A DNA stretch of 64,000 nucleotides from Flavobacterium frigidimaris (GCA_900129595.1 FQWG01000015.1:1-64000); one strand, 5' to 3'. Positions 35,647-44,246 are shown, counted from the first letter of the stretch. Program-made: numbers and translations. Notes: generated from the letters alone by a model not told the origin.

Positions 35647-37191
35647 ATGTCTCAAAACACTTTAGAAATAGAAAGAGAAGAGAAAAAAGAACTTTATGCA
35701 TACCAAAAAGGCGATATCGATGCCATTTTTGAACGTTTAGACAATGCTCCTTCGAAACATCATTTATTGTACCAATTACCTACTGGTGGCGGAAAAACAG
35801 TTATTTTTTCTGAAATCGTACGTCGTTATTTAGCCAATAATGATAAAAAGGTAGTGGTTTTAACGCACCGTATCGAACTTTGCAAACAAACCTCAAAAAT
35901 GTTAAAAGGGTTTGGTGTTTCTAACAAAATCATTAACAGTAAAGTAAAGGAATTACCTGATCAAAACGAATTTTCTTGTTTTGTTGCCATGGTAGAGACT
36001 TTAAAAAACCGTATCAATGACGAAAAGTTACATCTTGACAACATTGGTTTGGTTATTATCGATGAAGCACATTACAATTCATTCAGAAAATTATTAAATT
36101 CATTCAAAAATGCTTTTATCCTAGGGGTAACAGCAACACCTTTGAGTTCGAATATAAAATTACCAATGCACCAGAGTTACGATGAACTTATTGTGGGAGA
36201 CACCATTAGTTCATTGATCGACAAAGGTTTCCTTGCCAGAGCAACAACTTACAGTTATGATGTTGGATTGACATCCCTAAAAGTAGGTATCAACGGAGAT
36301 TATACCGTAAAATCATCAGATGATCTTTATACGAATACCATCATGCAGGAAAAATTGCTGCACGCGTATACAGAACGTTCGTTAGGCAAAAAAACGCTGA
36401 TTTTCAACAATGGTATCCATACTTCATTATATGTGTATGAAACGTTTAGAGAGGCAGGTTACGACATCAGACACCTTGATAATACAAGCAGTTCTGAAGA
36501 ACGTAAAGATATTTTGGCCTGGTTCAAGAAAACACCGGATGCAATTTTGACATCTGTTGGAATCTTAACTACCGGTTTCGATGAACCTACAGTTGAAACT
36601 ATTATTCTTAACAGAGCAACAAAATCACTGACATTGTATTACCAAATGATTGGTCGTGGATCCCGTAAATTACCTGGTAAAGACGAGTTTACAGTGATTG
36701 ATTTAGGTAATAATGCAGCACGTTTTGGTTTATGGAGTGAGCCTGTAAACTGGCAGCATATCTTTAAATCACCTGAGTTTTATTTAGAAAACCTTCGTGA
36801 TGATACTGAAATCGAATTGTACTTCAAATACAGTATGCCACCGGAATTGCGTGCTAAATTCGCCAAAACAGCAGATGTTACTTTTGATGTTGATGAAGAA
36901 CACAAACTCATCATCAAGCAAAATTTACGTTCAAAAGTAGTTTTAGACAAATCATTAGAACAACACGCAGCAATGTGTGTCGATAATACAGAAACGCTGC
37001 AAGAAGCAAAATCATTAGGAAAAGAACTTGACGATGATATCGATTGCCGTATCAAGCGCTATTCTAAATGTTTAAGCCAATGTAGTAAAAATTACCGAGA
37101 ATGGCTGGTTGACGATTATAAGCTAAAACTAGTACTTTTAATAGGTAAAAAGTATCGCGAAAAAATCATGAACGAACCGGACGAAGATTAA
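35647..37191 (+). CDS. Superfamily 2 DEAD/DEAH helicase
   Basis: 514 residues. Motif I is LPTGGGKTVIFSE (about residues 45-57), motif II DEAH (VIIDEAHYN), motif III TATP and motif VI near MIGRGSRKLPGK. The helicase C domain includes ILTTGFDEPTVETIILNRATKS. The C-terminal 110 residues contain Cys residues (CVDN, CRIKRYSKCLSQC) of unclear role. It resembles the SSL2/RadD-type helicases that act on DNA or RNA. It stands alone and no restriction or defence partner gene adjoins it. Confidence 0.82.
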   Translation: MSQNTLEIEREEKKELYAYQKGDIDAIFERLDNAPSKHHLLYQLPTGGGKTVIFSEIVRRYLANNDKKVVVLTHRIELCKQTSKMLKGFGVSNKIINSKVKELPDQNEFSCFVAMVETLKNRINDEKLHLDNIGLVIIDEAHYNSFRKLLNSFKNAFILGVTATPLSSNIKLPMHQSYDELIVGDTISSLIDKGFLARATTYSYDVGLTSLKVGINGDYTVKSSDDLYTNTIMQEKLLHAYTERSLGKKTLIFNNGIHTSLYVYETFREAGYDIRHLDNTSSSEERKDILAWFKKTPDAILTSVGILTTGFDEPTVETIILNRATKSLTLYYQMIGRGSRKLPGKDEFTVIDLGNNAARFGLWSEPVNWQHIFKSPEFYLENLRDDTEIELYFKYSMPPELRAKFAKTADVTFDVDEEHKLIIKQNLRSKVVLDKSLEQHAAMCVDNTETLQEAKSLGKELDDDIDCRIKRYSKCLSQCSKNYREWLVDDYKLKLVLLIGKKYREKIMNEPDED

Positions 37192-37228
37192 AAAATCTGT
37201 TTCAAGTTTTTATTCTGAACGTTTTTTA

Positions 37229-37266
37229 GTTTCAAGTTTCAAGTTTCAGGTTTCAGGTTTCAGGTT
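37229..37266. repeat. Heptad repeat array GTTTCAA/GTTTCAG
   Basis: Five uninterrupted 7-base units, two GTTTCAA followed by three GTTTCAG, then GTT. The same units appear in inverted pairs at 33153/33340, 37479/37523 and 58972-59032. Confidence 0.75.
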
Positions 37267-37340
37267 GTCACGCTGAGCGATCCCGATAGCTATCTGGAGA
37301 ATCGTGCGTTCCAATTGGAATTTGGGATTTCAATAATTAA

Positions 37341-37424
37341 GAAGCTATTCCTGCTGTCCACTGTGTCTTTTTCCGGCTAAAGAAGCCAAAAAAAGGATGC
37401 CGCTCCCATCAGGGCTAGGGGCTT
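37341..37424. repeat. Interspersed element, copy 2
   Basis: Diverged relative of 29236-29331: AGCTATTCC, CTTTTTCCGG, AAAAAAAGGATGCCGCT and ATCAGGGCTA in the same order. The palindrome found inside copy 1 is replaced by AAGAAGCC-type sequence here. Confidence 0.55.
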
Positions 37425-37478
37425 AGGATTCATAATAAGTAACATCATCCCGATAGCTATCGGGACTAAAATTTAAAA

Positions 37479-37543
37479 GTTTCAGGTTTCATGTTTCAAT
37501 TTGTTCTTAGATTCGAACGAACTTGAAACATGAAACCTGAAAC
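37479..37543. repeat. 21-bp perfect inverted repeat of GTTTCA units
   Basis: 37479-37499 and 37523-37543 are perfect reverse complements separated by 23 bases. The pair sits 20 bases before the preferred start of the RNA helicase gene and could fold in its mRNA leader. Confidence 0.7.
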
Positions 37544-37562
37544 AAAAAAACAAAAATATAGT

Positions 37563-38897
37563 ATGTCTAAACAATTCTCATCATTAGGAATTTCAGCACC
37601 AATTTTAAAAGCGTTAAGCGAATTGAACATTGTTGAACCAACAGAAATTCAACAAAAAACAATTCCATTGCTTTTATCTGAAAGCCATGATGTTGTAGGT
37701 TTAGCTAAAACCGGAACCGGTAAAACGGCCGCTTTTGGATTACCGTTATTACAACTAATCGATACTGAATCTTCAATTGTTCAGGCTGTAATTTTGGTAC
37801 CAACCAGAGAACTTGGACAACAGATATTCAGAAATTTAGAAGATTTCGGAAAACACATTCCAAACATTTCTATAGCTGCAACTTGTGGCGGAATCCCAAT
37901 AAAACCTCAAATAGAGCGTTTATCACAACCTACACATATTGTTGTAGCAACACCGGGACGTTTAATCGATTTGATTCAGCGTAAAGCAATCAACTTAAAA
38001 CAAACCCAATATTTAGTATTAGACGAAGCCGATGAAATGGTTTCGATTCTAAAAGAAAGTTTGGACGAAATAGTAGCCGAACTTCCTGAAAAACACCGCA
38101 CCTTGCTGTTCTCTGCTACTTTGCCGGGAACAATCAAGCAATTAATTCAAAACTACTTAGACAAAAATGTAGTTCAGGTTAGCGCCGATATGGAAACTGT
38201 AGGAAACCAGGGAATCGATCACGAATATATTGTAGTAGATCCGATTGAAAAGCTGGATGTATTAATGCATTTTTTGAATTCTAAAGAAGGAGAACGCGGA
38301 ATTATCTTCTGCAAAACCAAAGCGGCAGTAAACAAATTAGCTAAAAACTTAGCGATTAATCGTTTTTCTTCAGGAGCACTTCACGGTAGTTTATCGCAGG
38401 GAATTCGTGACAGAATCATGGAACAATTTCGTGAAGGACATATCAATATTCTGGTTGCAACCGATTTAGCAGCAAGAGGAATCGACGTAAAAGAAATCTC
38501 TTATGTCGTAAATTATCATTTGCCGGATACGTATGAAAATTACGTTCACCGTAGCGGAAGAACGGCAAGGGCAGGGGCAAAAGGCCTTTCTTTAACCGTC
38601 TTACAAGAAGAAGAAACAGCTGAAATCCCGGAATTCGAAAAAGAATTAGGTATTAAATTTACCCAGTTCCAAAAACCTTCGGTAGTAAGTTTAGAAGAAA
38701 ACAATACACTTTTGTGGGCGAAACAAATCTTCAAAACAAAACCCAATCACGATATTTCAGATGATTTAAAAACAAAGGTAAAAACTGTTTTTCATCATCT
38801 TACCAAAGATGAATTAATTGAAAAATTGCTTGCCAGTTATGTTTTACAAAACAAAGTCGAAGTAATCGAAAAACCTGTTAAAAAATTCAAAAAGTAA
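37563..38897 (+). CDS. DEAD-box RNA helicase
   Basis: 444 residues from the ATG at 37563. An in-frame ATG at 37530 lies inside a repeat and adds a non-conserved leader. The Q motif precedes residue 30 (FSSLGISAPILKALSEL, PTEIQQKTIP). Further motifs are I AKTGTGKTAA, Ia PTREL, II DEAD (VLDEADEM), III SAT, V ATDLAARGID and VI HRSGRTARAG. The C-terminal extension is short (KTKVKTVFHHLTKDELIEKLLASYVLQNK). It is expected to unwind RNA during ribosome assembly or mRNA decay, like RhlE/DbpA-type enzymes. The exact orthologue was not decided. Confidence 0.88.
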   Translation: MSKQFSSLGISAPILKALSELNIVEPTEIQQKTIPLLLSESHDVVGLAKTGTGKTAAFGLPLLQLIDTESSIVQAVILVPTRELGQQIFRNLEDFGKHIPNISIAATCGGIPIKPQIERLSQPTHIVVATPGRLIDLIQRKAINLKQTQYLVLDEADEMVSILKESLDEIVAELPEKHRTLLFSATLPGTIKQLIQNYLDKNVVQVSADMETVGNQGIDHEYIVVDPIEKLDVLMHFLNSKEGERGIIFCKTKAAVNKLAKNLAINRFSSGALHGSLSQGIRDRIMEQFREGHINILVATDLAARGIDVKEISYVVNYHLPDTYENYVHRSGRTARAGAKGLSLTVLQEEETAEIPEFEKELGIKFTQFQKPSVVSLEENNTLLWAKQIFKTKPNHDISDDLKTKVKTVFHHLTKDELIEKLLASYVLQNKVEVIEKPVKKFKK

Positions 38898-38980
38898 CAT
38901 TCTAAATTATTATTCTTCATAGTTTCTGTTGTATTTTTATAGGGTATTCTAAACCTTAAAAAAACAACAGAAAGTTACCT

Positions 38981-39505
38981 ATGGAAACTATTGAAATAAA
39001 AAGAATAACAGTACAGGAGCTCGATCAATTGAAAGAAATTGGCCGAAAAACTTTTCATGAAACATTTTCAGAATCAAATGATGACGAAAACATGAAAAAG
39101 TATCTCGATGAAAAATTTTCCAGTGATAAACTAATAGAAGAACTTAACAACACTGATTCTGAATTTTATTTTGCTACGCTTGAGAATGATGTAATTGGTT
39201 ATTTAAAAGTAAACTTCGGAGAATCCCAAACCGAATTAAAAGACGATACAGCACTGGAAATTGAAAGAATCTACGTTTCAAAAGAATTTCACGGAAAAAA
39301 AGTCGGGCAATTACTTTACGAAAAAGCAATACAGATAGCAAAAGACAAAAATGTTCACTATGTATGGTTAGGTGTTTGGGAGAATAATGTGAGAGCAATT
39401 TCTTTTTATACAAAAAATGGTTTTGTCGAATTTGACAAGCATATTTTTAAATTAGGAGATGATGAGCAAATTGACATTATGATGAGATTAGAATTGGCCA
39501 ATTAA
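38981..39505 (+). CDS. GNAT family N-acetyltransferase
   Basis: 174 residues. Acetyl-CoA-binding motif A is ERIYVSKEFHGKKVGQLLYEKAIQIAKDKNV, with the pyrophosphate loop in HGKKVGQLL. YVWLGVWENNVRAISFYTKNGFVEFDKHIF follows as motif B. It is cytoplasmic and transfers acetyl to an amine of unknown identity. It is transcribed between the RNA helicase and the NDH-2-like gene, probably as its own unit. Confidence 0.85.
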   Translation: METIEIKRITVQELDQLKEIGRKTFHETFSESNDDENMKKYLDEKFSSDKLIEELNNTDSEFYFATLENDVIGYLKVNFGESQTELKDDTALEIERIYVSKEFHGKKVGQLLYEKAIQIAKDKNVHYVWLGVWENNVRAISFYTKNGFVEFDKHIFKLGDDEQIDIMMRLELAN

Positions 39506-39627
39506 TTCCATGAAAATTTAAAAGAAAACTCAAATTGGGTTTTGTATATGGAATTATAATGTTAAATTTATAGGTCTGCTCAGGCAGGACAATTTTAATC
39601 ACGAATCCTACTTAAAAAACAATACAT

Positions 39628-40887
39628 ATGAAGATAGTCATCATAGGAGGTGGTTTTGCAGGAATAAATCTCGCAAAAGAGCTTGTAAACCATCCTCAGA
39701 TCCAAGTAACACTAGTAGACAAAAACAATTACAACTTTTTTCCACCACTTATATATCAGGTTGCTACCGCTTTTTTAGAACCATCAAGTATCAGTTATCC
39801 ATTTAGAAAATTCTTTGCAGGCAAAAAAAACCTGCAATTTCGTTTGGGCGAATTACTTTCTGTAGTTCCTGCTGAAAATAAAATAATCCTCAACAACGGT
39901 GAATTAACTTACGATCACCTGGTTTTTGCTACAGGAGCTGAAACCAGTTATTTTGGTATGGAAAACGTGATGAAAAACGCTATTCCGATGAAAACCTTAA
40001 ACGATGCCATCGAAATGCGTAATACACTGCTTAAAAACCTTGAAAAAGCTGCCATTACCAAAGACATACGCAAACGCCGTAAACTATTAACGATTGTTGT
40101 TGCCGGGGGAGGACCGACAGGAGTAGAGGTTTCAGGAATGTTTGCCGAAATGCGTAAAAATATCCTTCTAAAGGAATATCCGGAGTTAGAAACATCAGCC
40201 AGTAATGTGTATTTGGTCGATGGGGGAGACGCACTACTCGCTCCGATGAGCAAAGCTTCGCAAGAAGACACATTAGATGCCCTTACCAAATTAGGAGTTG
40301 TAGTCAAACTGCACACCCGCGTAGTAGATTATGTTGATGATACGGTACATTTTGAAAATGGAGAAACCATCAAAACCAAAAATCTAATTTGGGCTGCCGG
40401 AGTTTCGGCTAAAATATTTGAAGGAATCCCAAAAGAAAGTTACGGCCGCGGACGACGCATGGCAACAGATCAGTATAATAAAGTTGACGGGCTTATTAAT
40501 ATTTATGCCATTGGTGATACCGCAATTACAGCCGGAGACAAAAACTTTCCGGACGGACATCCGCAAGTTGCTCAGGTAGCCATTCAGCAAGGATTAAACT
40601 TAGCTAAAAACTTTAAAGCATTAGCTCAGAACAAACCATTAAAACCATTTGCCTACAACGACAAAGGCTCTATGGCAATCATTGGAAAAAATAAAGCCGT
40701 AGTTGATTTACCAAGTCCAAAATGGCATTTTAAAGGTTTTTTTGCATGGGTTATCTGGCTGTTTATCCACTTGATATCTTTAATTACTTACAGAAACAGA
40801 TTAAACACATTCTGGAACTGGATGGTTGCTTATTTTGCAAGAGACCAATCACTGAGAATGATCATCAGACCGGACAAGAGATCTTAG
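39628..40887 (+). CDS. NAD(P)/FAD-dependent oxidoreductase, type II NADH dehydrogenase-like
   Basis: 419 residues. It has the FAD dinucleotide fold KIVIIGGGFAGINLAKEL at the N-terminus, the NADH fold VVAGGGPTGVEVSGMFAEM near residue 155, the FAD motif YAIGDTA near 295 and the quinone-region HPQVAQVAIQQG. A hydrophobic C-terminal segment (GFFAWVIWLFIHLISLITYRNR) would attach it to the inner membrane. All this fits NDH-2, which passes electrons from NADH to quinone without pumping protons. It is closed by a strong terminator about 95 bases downstream. Confidence 0.87.
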   Translation: MKIVIIGGGFAGINLAKELVNHPQIQVTLVDKNNYNFFPPLIYQVATAFLEPSSISYPFRKFFAGKKNLQFRLGELLSVVPAENKIILNNGELTYDHLVFATGAETSYFGMENVMKNAIPMKTLNDAIEMRNTLLKNLEKAAITKDIRKRRKLLTIVVAGGGPTGVEVSGMFAEMRKNILLKEYPELETSASNVYLVDGGDALLAPMSKASQEDTLDALTKLGVVVKLHTRVVDYVDDTVHFENGETIKTKNLIWAAGVSAKIFEGIPKESYGRGRRMATDQYNKVDGLINIYAIGDTAITAGDKNFPDGHPQVAQVAIQQGLNLAKNFKALAQNKPLKPFAYNDKGSMAIIGKNKAVVDLPSPKWHFKGFFAWVIWLFIHLISLITYRNRLNTFWNWMVAYFARDQSLRMIIRPDKRS

Positions 40888-40980
40888 AAATTTATAAATT
40901 CTAATTTTTTGAAATTGCTTCGCCTGTTCGCTATCGTCTGGGCCCAAATTCTGAAAGATTGAGAATGTTAATTGAACATA

Positions 40981-41018
40981 AAAAAGCCAGAATTATTAAA
41001 ATTCTGGCTTTTTTTCAT
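40981..41018 (+). terminator. Intrinsic terminator
   Basis: 14-base stem (40981-40994 with 41000-41013), 5-base loop, T run. A-rich on the left as well, so it may work in both directions. Confidence 0.8.
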
Positions 41019-41145
41019 ACTGTTTAGAATATAACTTAAAGAACCTAATTCGTCCAGTTTATCATTTCTACCAAAGGAGAAATCAGACTAGTTTACTTAT
41101 TTTTTTATTGGATTTTATTATCGAATCCCTTCGAATTTATTTTCT

Positions 41146-42375
41146 TTAGTGTACAACCAAAACGTCATCATCAGCTGAAACTTCAACTTTTTCTTTGATA
41201 AAACGTTTTCCGATATTCAAAACAATAAACGCTATAATTGTGGTTGTCGTCATAATTAGAACCATTGGTGCTACAGAATCTTTTACAAAAATTCCAACCG
41301 CAAACGAAGCCAAAGCTCCTAAACCTAACTGAATCGCTCCCATTAAAGCTGAAGCACTTCCTGCGTTTTTAGCAAAAGGAGCCATTGTAAGTCCGGCAGT
41401 ATTGGGATTTGAAATTCCCAGACATCCTAAAAACAAAAAAAGCATTGCAATAGTTTCGTACAATCCCAATAGATTATTTACGGAAAGTATCAGGAAAACA
41501 ACAGCAACCACAGATTGTGTAATCAGCGCCCCGAAAATCATCTGTTCACTTGAAAACTTTTTCAATAATACAGAATTCAACTGACTGGAACCAATAAAAC
41601 TAACGGACATAAAAGCAAAAATCCATCCGTAGGTTTTAGCATCTACGTGGTAAATATCCATAAAAATGATAGGGGAGGCCGCGACATATGTAAATAAGCC
41701 TGAAAAAGCAATAGAACCCGTAAACGCATAAGTGAAAAACTGAGGCTCTTTAAGTACTTTTAGGAAATTTGCAACAATAGGTTTTGGTTTTAACGAAATG
41801 GAAGTATCAGGTTTATAACTGTTTGGTAATCCAACCATGGCAGCAATTAAGATAGCAATTCCCATACACATTAAAATAAAAAATACGGTATGCCATCCAT
41901 AATCTTCTGTAACATAACCGCCAATTGTTGGTGCCAACATTGGAGAAAGCCCCAAAACCAGCATTAATAAAGAGAAAACTTTCGGAATATCTTTTACCGG
42001 AAACAAATCCCTGACCATTGCCACAGAAGCAACTGTTGCTGCACAACTACCAATAGCCTGAACGAATCGTAAAAGAATAAACGAATCAATATCAGTTACA
42101 TAAACACAGCCCAGCGAAGCTAATATATAAACCAAAAGCCCAATAAATAAAGGTTTTTTTCGCCCAAAACGATCTAATAATGGTCCGTAAAGTAATTGTC
42201 CGGCTGAAATTCCGATAAAATAACTGGATAAACTCATAGAAACTTTTGCGACCGTAGTGTGTAAATCCTTTGCTATTCCTGAGAAACCAGGCAAATACAT
42301 ATCGATTGAAAAAGGGCCAAGTGCAGTCAAAGAACCTAAAATAAGTATAAGTTTAATGTATTTTTTTGTTGTCAT
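41146..42375 (-). CDS. Bcr/CflA-type multidrug MFS transporter
   Basis: 409 residues from the ATG at 42375 (six residues shorter than the longest frame, which adds MQLFKK ahead of the conserved start). About twelve hydrophobic helices. LGPFSIDMYLPGFSGIAKDL in the first helix pair and LLDRFGRKKPLFIG (MFS motif A) are characteristic of the drug/proton antiporter-1 Bcr/CflA group. Helix 5 carries LMLVLGLSPMLAPTIGGYV (motif C of antiporters). It is likely to export small toxic compounds across the inner membrane. Confidence 0.87.
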   Translation of the reverse strand: MTTKKYIKLILILGSLTALGPFSIDMYLPGFSGIAKDLHTTVAKVSMSLSSYFIGISAGQLLYGPLLDRFGRKKPLFIGLLVYILASLGCVYVTDIDSFILLRFVQAIGSCAATVASVAMVRDLFPVKDIPKVFSLLMLVLGLSPMLAPTIGGYVTEDYGWHTVFFILMCMGIAILIAAMVGLPNSYKPDTSISLKPKPIVANFLKVLKEPQFFTYAFTGSIAFSGLFTYVAASPIIFMDIYHVDAKTYGWIFAFMSVSFIGSSQLNSVLLKKFSSEQMIFGALITQSVVAVVFLILSVNNLLGLYETIAMLFLFLGCLGISNPNTAGLTMAPFAKNAGSASALMGAIQLGLGALASFAVGIFVKDSVAPMVLIMTTTTIIAFIVLNIGKRFIKEKVEVSADDDVLVVH

Positions 42376-42527
42376 TTTCTTAAAAAGTTGCATTTCATTT
42401 CCTGCAAAGGTAAATATTTACTACCTTGTTATATAATTAAACGTCTTTTTATATAAATAGCGCGTTAAATGCAATACCACTTGAATTTCAAAACTAATTC
42501 AGTATTAATCCTAAAATTTAAAAATTT

Positions 42528-42947
42528 ATGAAAAATTTCACTTTACTATTAGCCCTTATTTTTACGTCAATTTCATTTGCTCAGACGATTACGTCTAAAA
42601 AAGAAGATGCAAGCCCTGAACAATATGCGCTTCTTCAAAAAGTTAACCAATATTATCCGGATATAACTTTAAACAAATCAGTTACTAATTTTTATGCTGA
42701 CGGCACAATTATCGACACACAGCAGGAATTCAATCTGGACACCTCTAAATTTTCAAGCTACAAAATTGGAATTGAGCCGGATAACAAAAAATTATTATTC
42801 GAATACGTTTCTGACGAAACCGGAAAAGTTTACGGAGATGTTACCATTTTTAAAGGAAACGCACTGAGAACTACTTTTTCGGAAAAAAACAATGAAATAA
42901 ACGTAGCATTAAATGGAAAATCAGTTTATTTGAAAAAAATCAAGTAA
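42528..42947 (+). CDS. Small secreted protein, relative of the prophage cargo protein
   Basis: 139 residues with a signal peptide (FTLLLALIFTSISFAQ). The mature part (EQYALLQKVNQYYPDITLNKSVTNFYADG, IGIEPDNKKLLFEYVSDETGKVYGDVTIFKG) has no known function. It is recognisably similar in order and motifs to the protein encoded at 50425-50886 inside the integrated element, with shared V-N-x-Y-Y-P and DNK(R/K)L stretches. It lies about 520 bases outside the left attachment site. It is transcribed alone. Confidence 0.75.
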   Translation: MKNFTLLLALIFTSISFAQTITSKKEDASPEQYALLQKVNQYYPDITLNKSVTNFYADGTIIDTQQEFNLDTSKFSSYKIGIEPDNKKLLFEYVSDETGKVYGDVTIFKGNALRTTFSEKNNEINVALNGKSVYLKKIK

Positions 42948-42966
42948 TATAATTTTTACTTAAAAG

Positions 42967-42996
42967 AAAAGCATTCGCCATAGCGAATGCTTTTTT
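42967..42996 (+). terminator. Intrinsic terminator
   Basis: Perfect 12-base stem (42967-42978 with 42983-42994), CATA loop, T run. Confidence 0.85.
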
Positions 42997-43000
42997 GCTT

Positions 43001-43008
43001 TATATTTG
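43001..43008 (+). promoter_or_regulatory. Candidate -7 box (TATATTTG)
   Basis: Perfect TAnnTTTG match 30 bases before the start of the next secreted-protein gene. The -33 position would fall inside the preceding terminator hairpin. Confidence 0.4.
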
Positions 43009-43037
43009 AAACCATATTTATTTAATAAATGATTATA

Positions 43038-43415
43038 ATGAAAAAAGTTATTTTATTGCTGTTAATTTCTATTTCAACATACGCTCAAACCAATAGATTC
43101 ACAGGAACATGGAGCACGGAAAATTGTAAAGACTGCAGCAAAGAATATGTTTTAAAACTGAATATGGCGCAATCAAACAGCAAAATTTTCGGAACTGCAG
43201 AAATTACAAGTGACAATGAAAAATTTGTTACCGGCGTTATGGAAATTACCGGATATGTATACGCGCTTGGCGAAAAAGCCCAAATTAACATCAAATCAGC
43301 AAATGGCGCTGTAAGCGCGGTTCTTTATGCAAAAGAAGGAGTTCTGCAATTTACTAAACGCGGCGGTTCAGATTTAGTTCCTAAAGAAACGATTCTCACA
43401 AAGTTATACGATTAA
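43038..43415 (+). CDS. Small secreted hypothetical protein
   Basis: 125 residues from the ATG at 43038 (an ATG at 43029 adds MII). Signal peptide KKVILLLLISISTYAQ. The mature part, RFTGTWSTENCKDCSKEYVLKLNM, contains a C-x-x-C pair and then beta-strand-like segments (KIFGTAEITSDNEKFV, GYVYALGEKAQINIKSANG). No family was recognised. It is the last host gene before the integrated element. Confidence 0.65.
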   Translation: MKKVILLLLISISTYAQTNRFTGTWSTENCKDCSKEYVLKLNMAQSNSKIFGTAEITSDNEKFVTGVMEITGYVYALGEKAQINIKSANGAVSAVLYAKEGVLQFTKRGGSDLVPKETILTKLYD

Positions 43416-43463
43416 AAAGCATGAATTCGACTCGAAAGCCCCTCTTTAATAAGATAGCATAAT

Positions 43464-43491
43464 TTGAACTATAATTTATAGAATGTACCAC
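43464..43491 (+). other. attL: hybrid dif-like XerC/XerD site
   Basis: Read as an 11-6-11 Xer site: XerC-side arm TTGAACTATAA, centre TTTATA, XerD-side arm GAATGTACCAC. The XerC arm and centre match the right-hand site closely, while the XerD arm is far from consensus. This is what a phage-derived half-site would look like after integration into dif. Confidence 0.7.
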
Positions 43492-43503
43492 TAAATCTAC
43501 ACT

Positions 43504-43520
43504 TTGCCACTTTTTGGCAA
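43504..43520. repeat. Hairpin next to attL
   Basis: TTGCCA and TGGCAA pair around CTTTT, 12 bases inside the left attachment site. Its stem shares TTGCC/GGCAA with the hairpin before rep at 44196-44219. It may have a role in replication or site folding. Confidence 0.45.
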
Positions 43521-43577
43521 CAAAAACGAAACAATTTCTTACATCATAGACTTATTTTTTAATTAAAATAAACCACT

Positions 43578-43919
43578 ATGACCCAAAGACAATTATTACA
43601 GGCTCAAACCAAAATTGAGCTTAATTATCAAGATTTTTTATTAAAAGTTCAGGCAATGAACCATAATAAGAAGATTGATATTAAAAATTTCACAAGAACA
43701 ATCTCCCCGTTCTTTAAAACAGTTCAATTAAAAAACTTATTCTTCATTCGATTTAAAGGAACTGAAAATTCTATTAGACTTCAATTATTACCTCTTACGT
43801 GTAATAATATGCATGTTTTAGAAATAACTTCTGCAAAACACAGAACTAAGGTTTTTACATTCTGTGTGCAATCTCACAAGCATTTACTTGAAAAACTAAT
43901 TAAACACGATCTAGTGTAA
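43578..43919 (+). CDS. Phage protein of unknown function (first ORF of the element)
   Basis: 113 residues, basic, no signal or membrane helix. It has a possible helical N-terminus (RQLLQAQTKIELNYQDFLLKVQAM) and a beta-rich middle (LFFIRFKGTENSIRLQLL). Its position ahead of rep suggests an early function such as regulation or ssDNA handling, but no motif confirms this. Its stop overlaps the next start (TAATG), so the two ORFs are coupled. Confidence 0.6.
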   Translation: MTQRQLLQAQTKIELNYQDFLLKVQAMNHNKKIDIKNFTRTISPFFKTVQLKNLFFIRFKGTENSIRLQLLPLTCNNMHVLEITSAKHRTKVFTFCVQSHKHLLEKLIKHDLV

Positions 43920-44185
43920 TGATTGAGTTTTTAAAACCTTTTGTTCCAGTTGATTATCAATTGAACGAAAAAACGTTTTACCACTACTTAAAAACGTTAG
44001 CGCAAAAAGAGTACACGAGCCACATGTTAAGCCTTACCACTTATGAAAAAGGTTTATCGCTAATTGTATATCATCCAAAAACTACAGTAGTAAACTACTA
44101 TAAATGGATAGATGTAAAAGACATAATAGATGTTTATTTCAATAAACGATATGTTGTTTTAAAACAATTAGAAATACAATTTTAG
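43919..44185 (+). CDS. Phage protein of unknown function (second ORF)
   Basis: 88 residues translationally coupled to the preceding ORF. It is aromatic-rich (YHYLKTLAQKEYTSHMLSLTTYEKG) and not recognised. It ends 11 bases before the hairpin that precedes rep. Confidence 0.55.
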   Translation: MIEFLKPFVPVDYQLNEKTFYHYLKTLAQKEYTSHMLSLTTYEKGLSLIVYHPKTTVVNYYKWIDVKDIIDVYFNKRYVVLKQLEIQF

Positions 44186-44195
44186 TTCAAAAAAA

Positions 44196-44219
44196 GTTGC
44201 CGTAGGGTATAACGGCAAC
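44196..44219 (+). promoter_or_regulatory. Hairpin upstream of rep: candidate rolling-circle origin or operator
   Basis: GTTGCCG and CGGCAAC form a perfect 7-bp stem with the loop TAGGGTATAA, 28 bases before the Rep start codon. Rolling-circle Rep proteins nick in the loop of a hairpin close to their own gene. The loop here is a candidate nick site, although no family-specific nick sequence could be matched. Confidence 0.45.
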
Positions 44220-44246
44220 CAACTCACTCAAACCTACGCAAAAACC

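Larger units (their letters stand above)
37192..37562. other. Repeat-packed intergenic region between two helicase genes
   Basis: 371 bases with the heptad array (37229-37266), a degenerate and a perfect copy of the CCCGATAGCTATCGGG palindrome (37281-37298 and 37448-37465), a second copy of the 29.2-kb interspersed element (37341-37424) and a 21-base inverted repeat (37479-37499 with 37523-37543). There is no gene, although an ATG at 37530 inside the repeat opens the helicase frame. Confidence 0.65.

Noticed and set aside
37229..37266. Possible CRISPR array
   Set aside because: The units are 7 bases with no spacers, and no cas genes lie nearby.
37530..37562. Upstream start of the RNA helicase
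   Set aside because: The ATG lies within a GTTTCA inverted repeat and the extra residues are repeat-derived. The conserved protein starts at 37563.
35647..38897. Two adjacent helicases as a defence island
   Set aside because: Neither has nuclease, methylase or other defence partners. Both read as stand-alone housekeeping helicases separated by repeat DNA.
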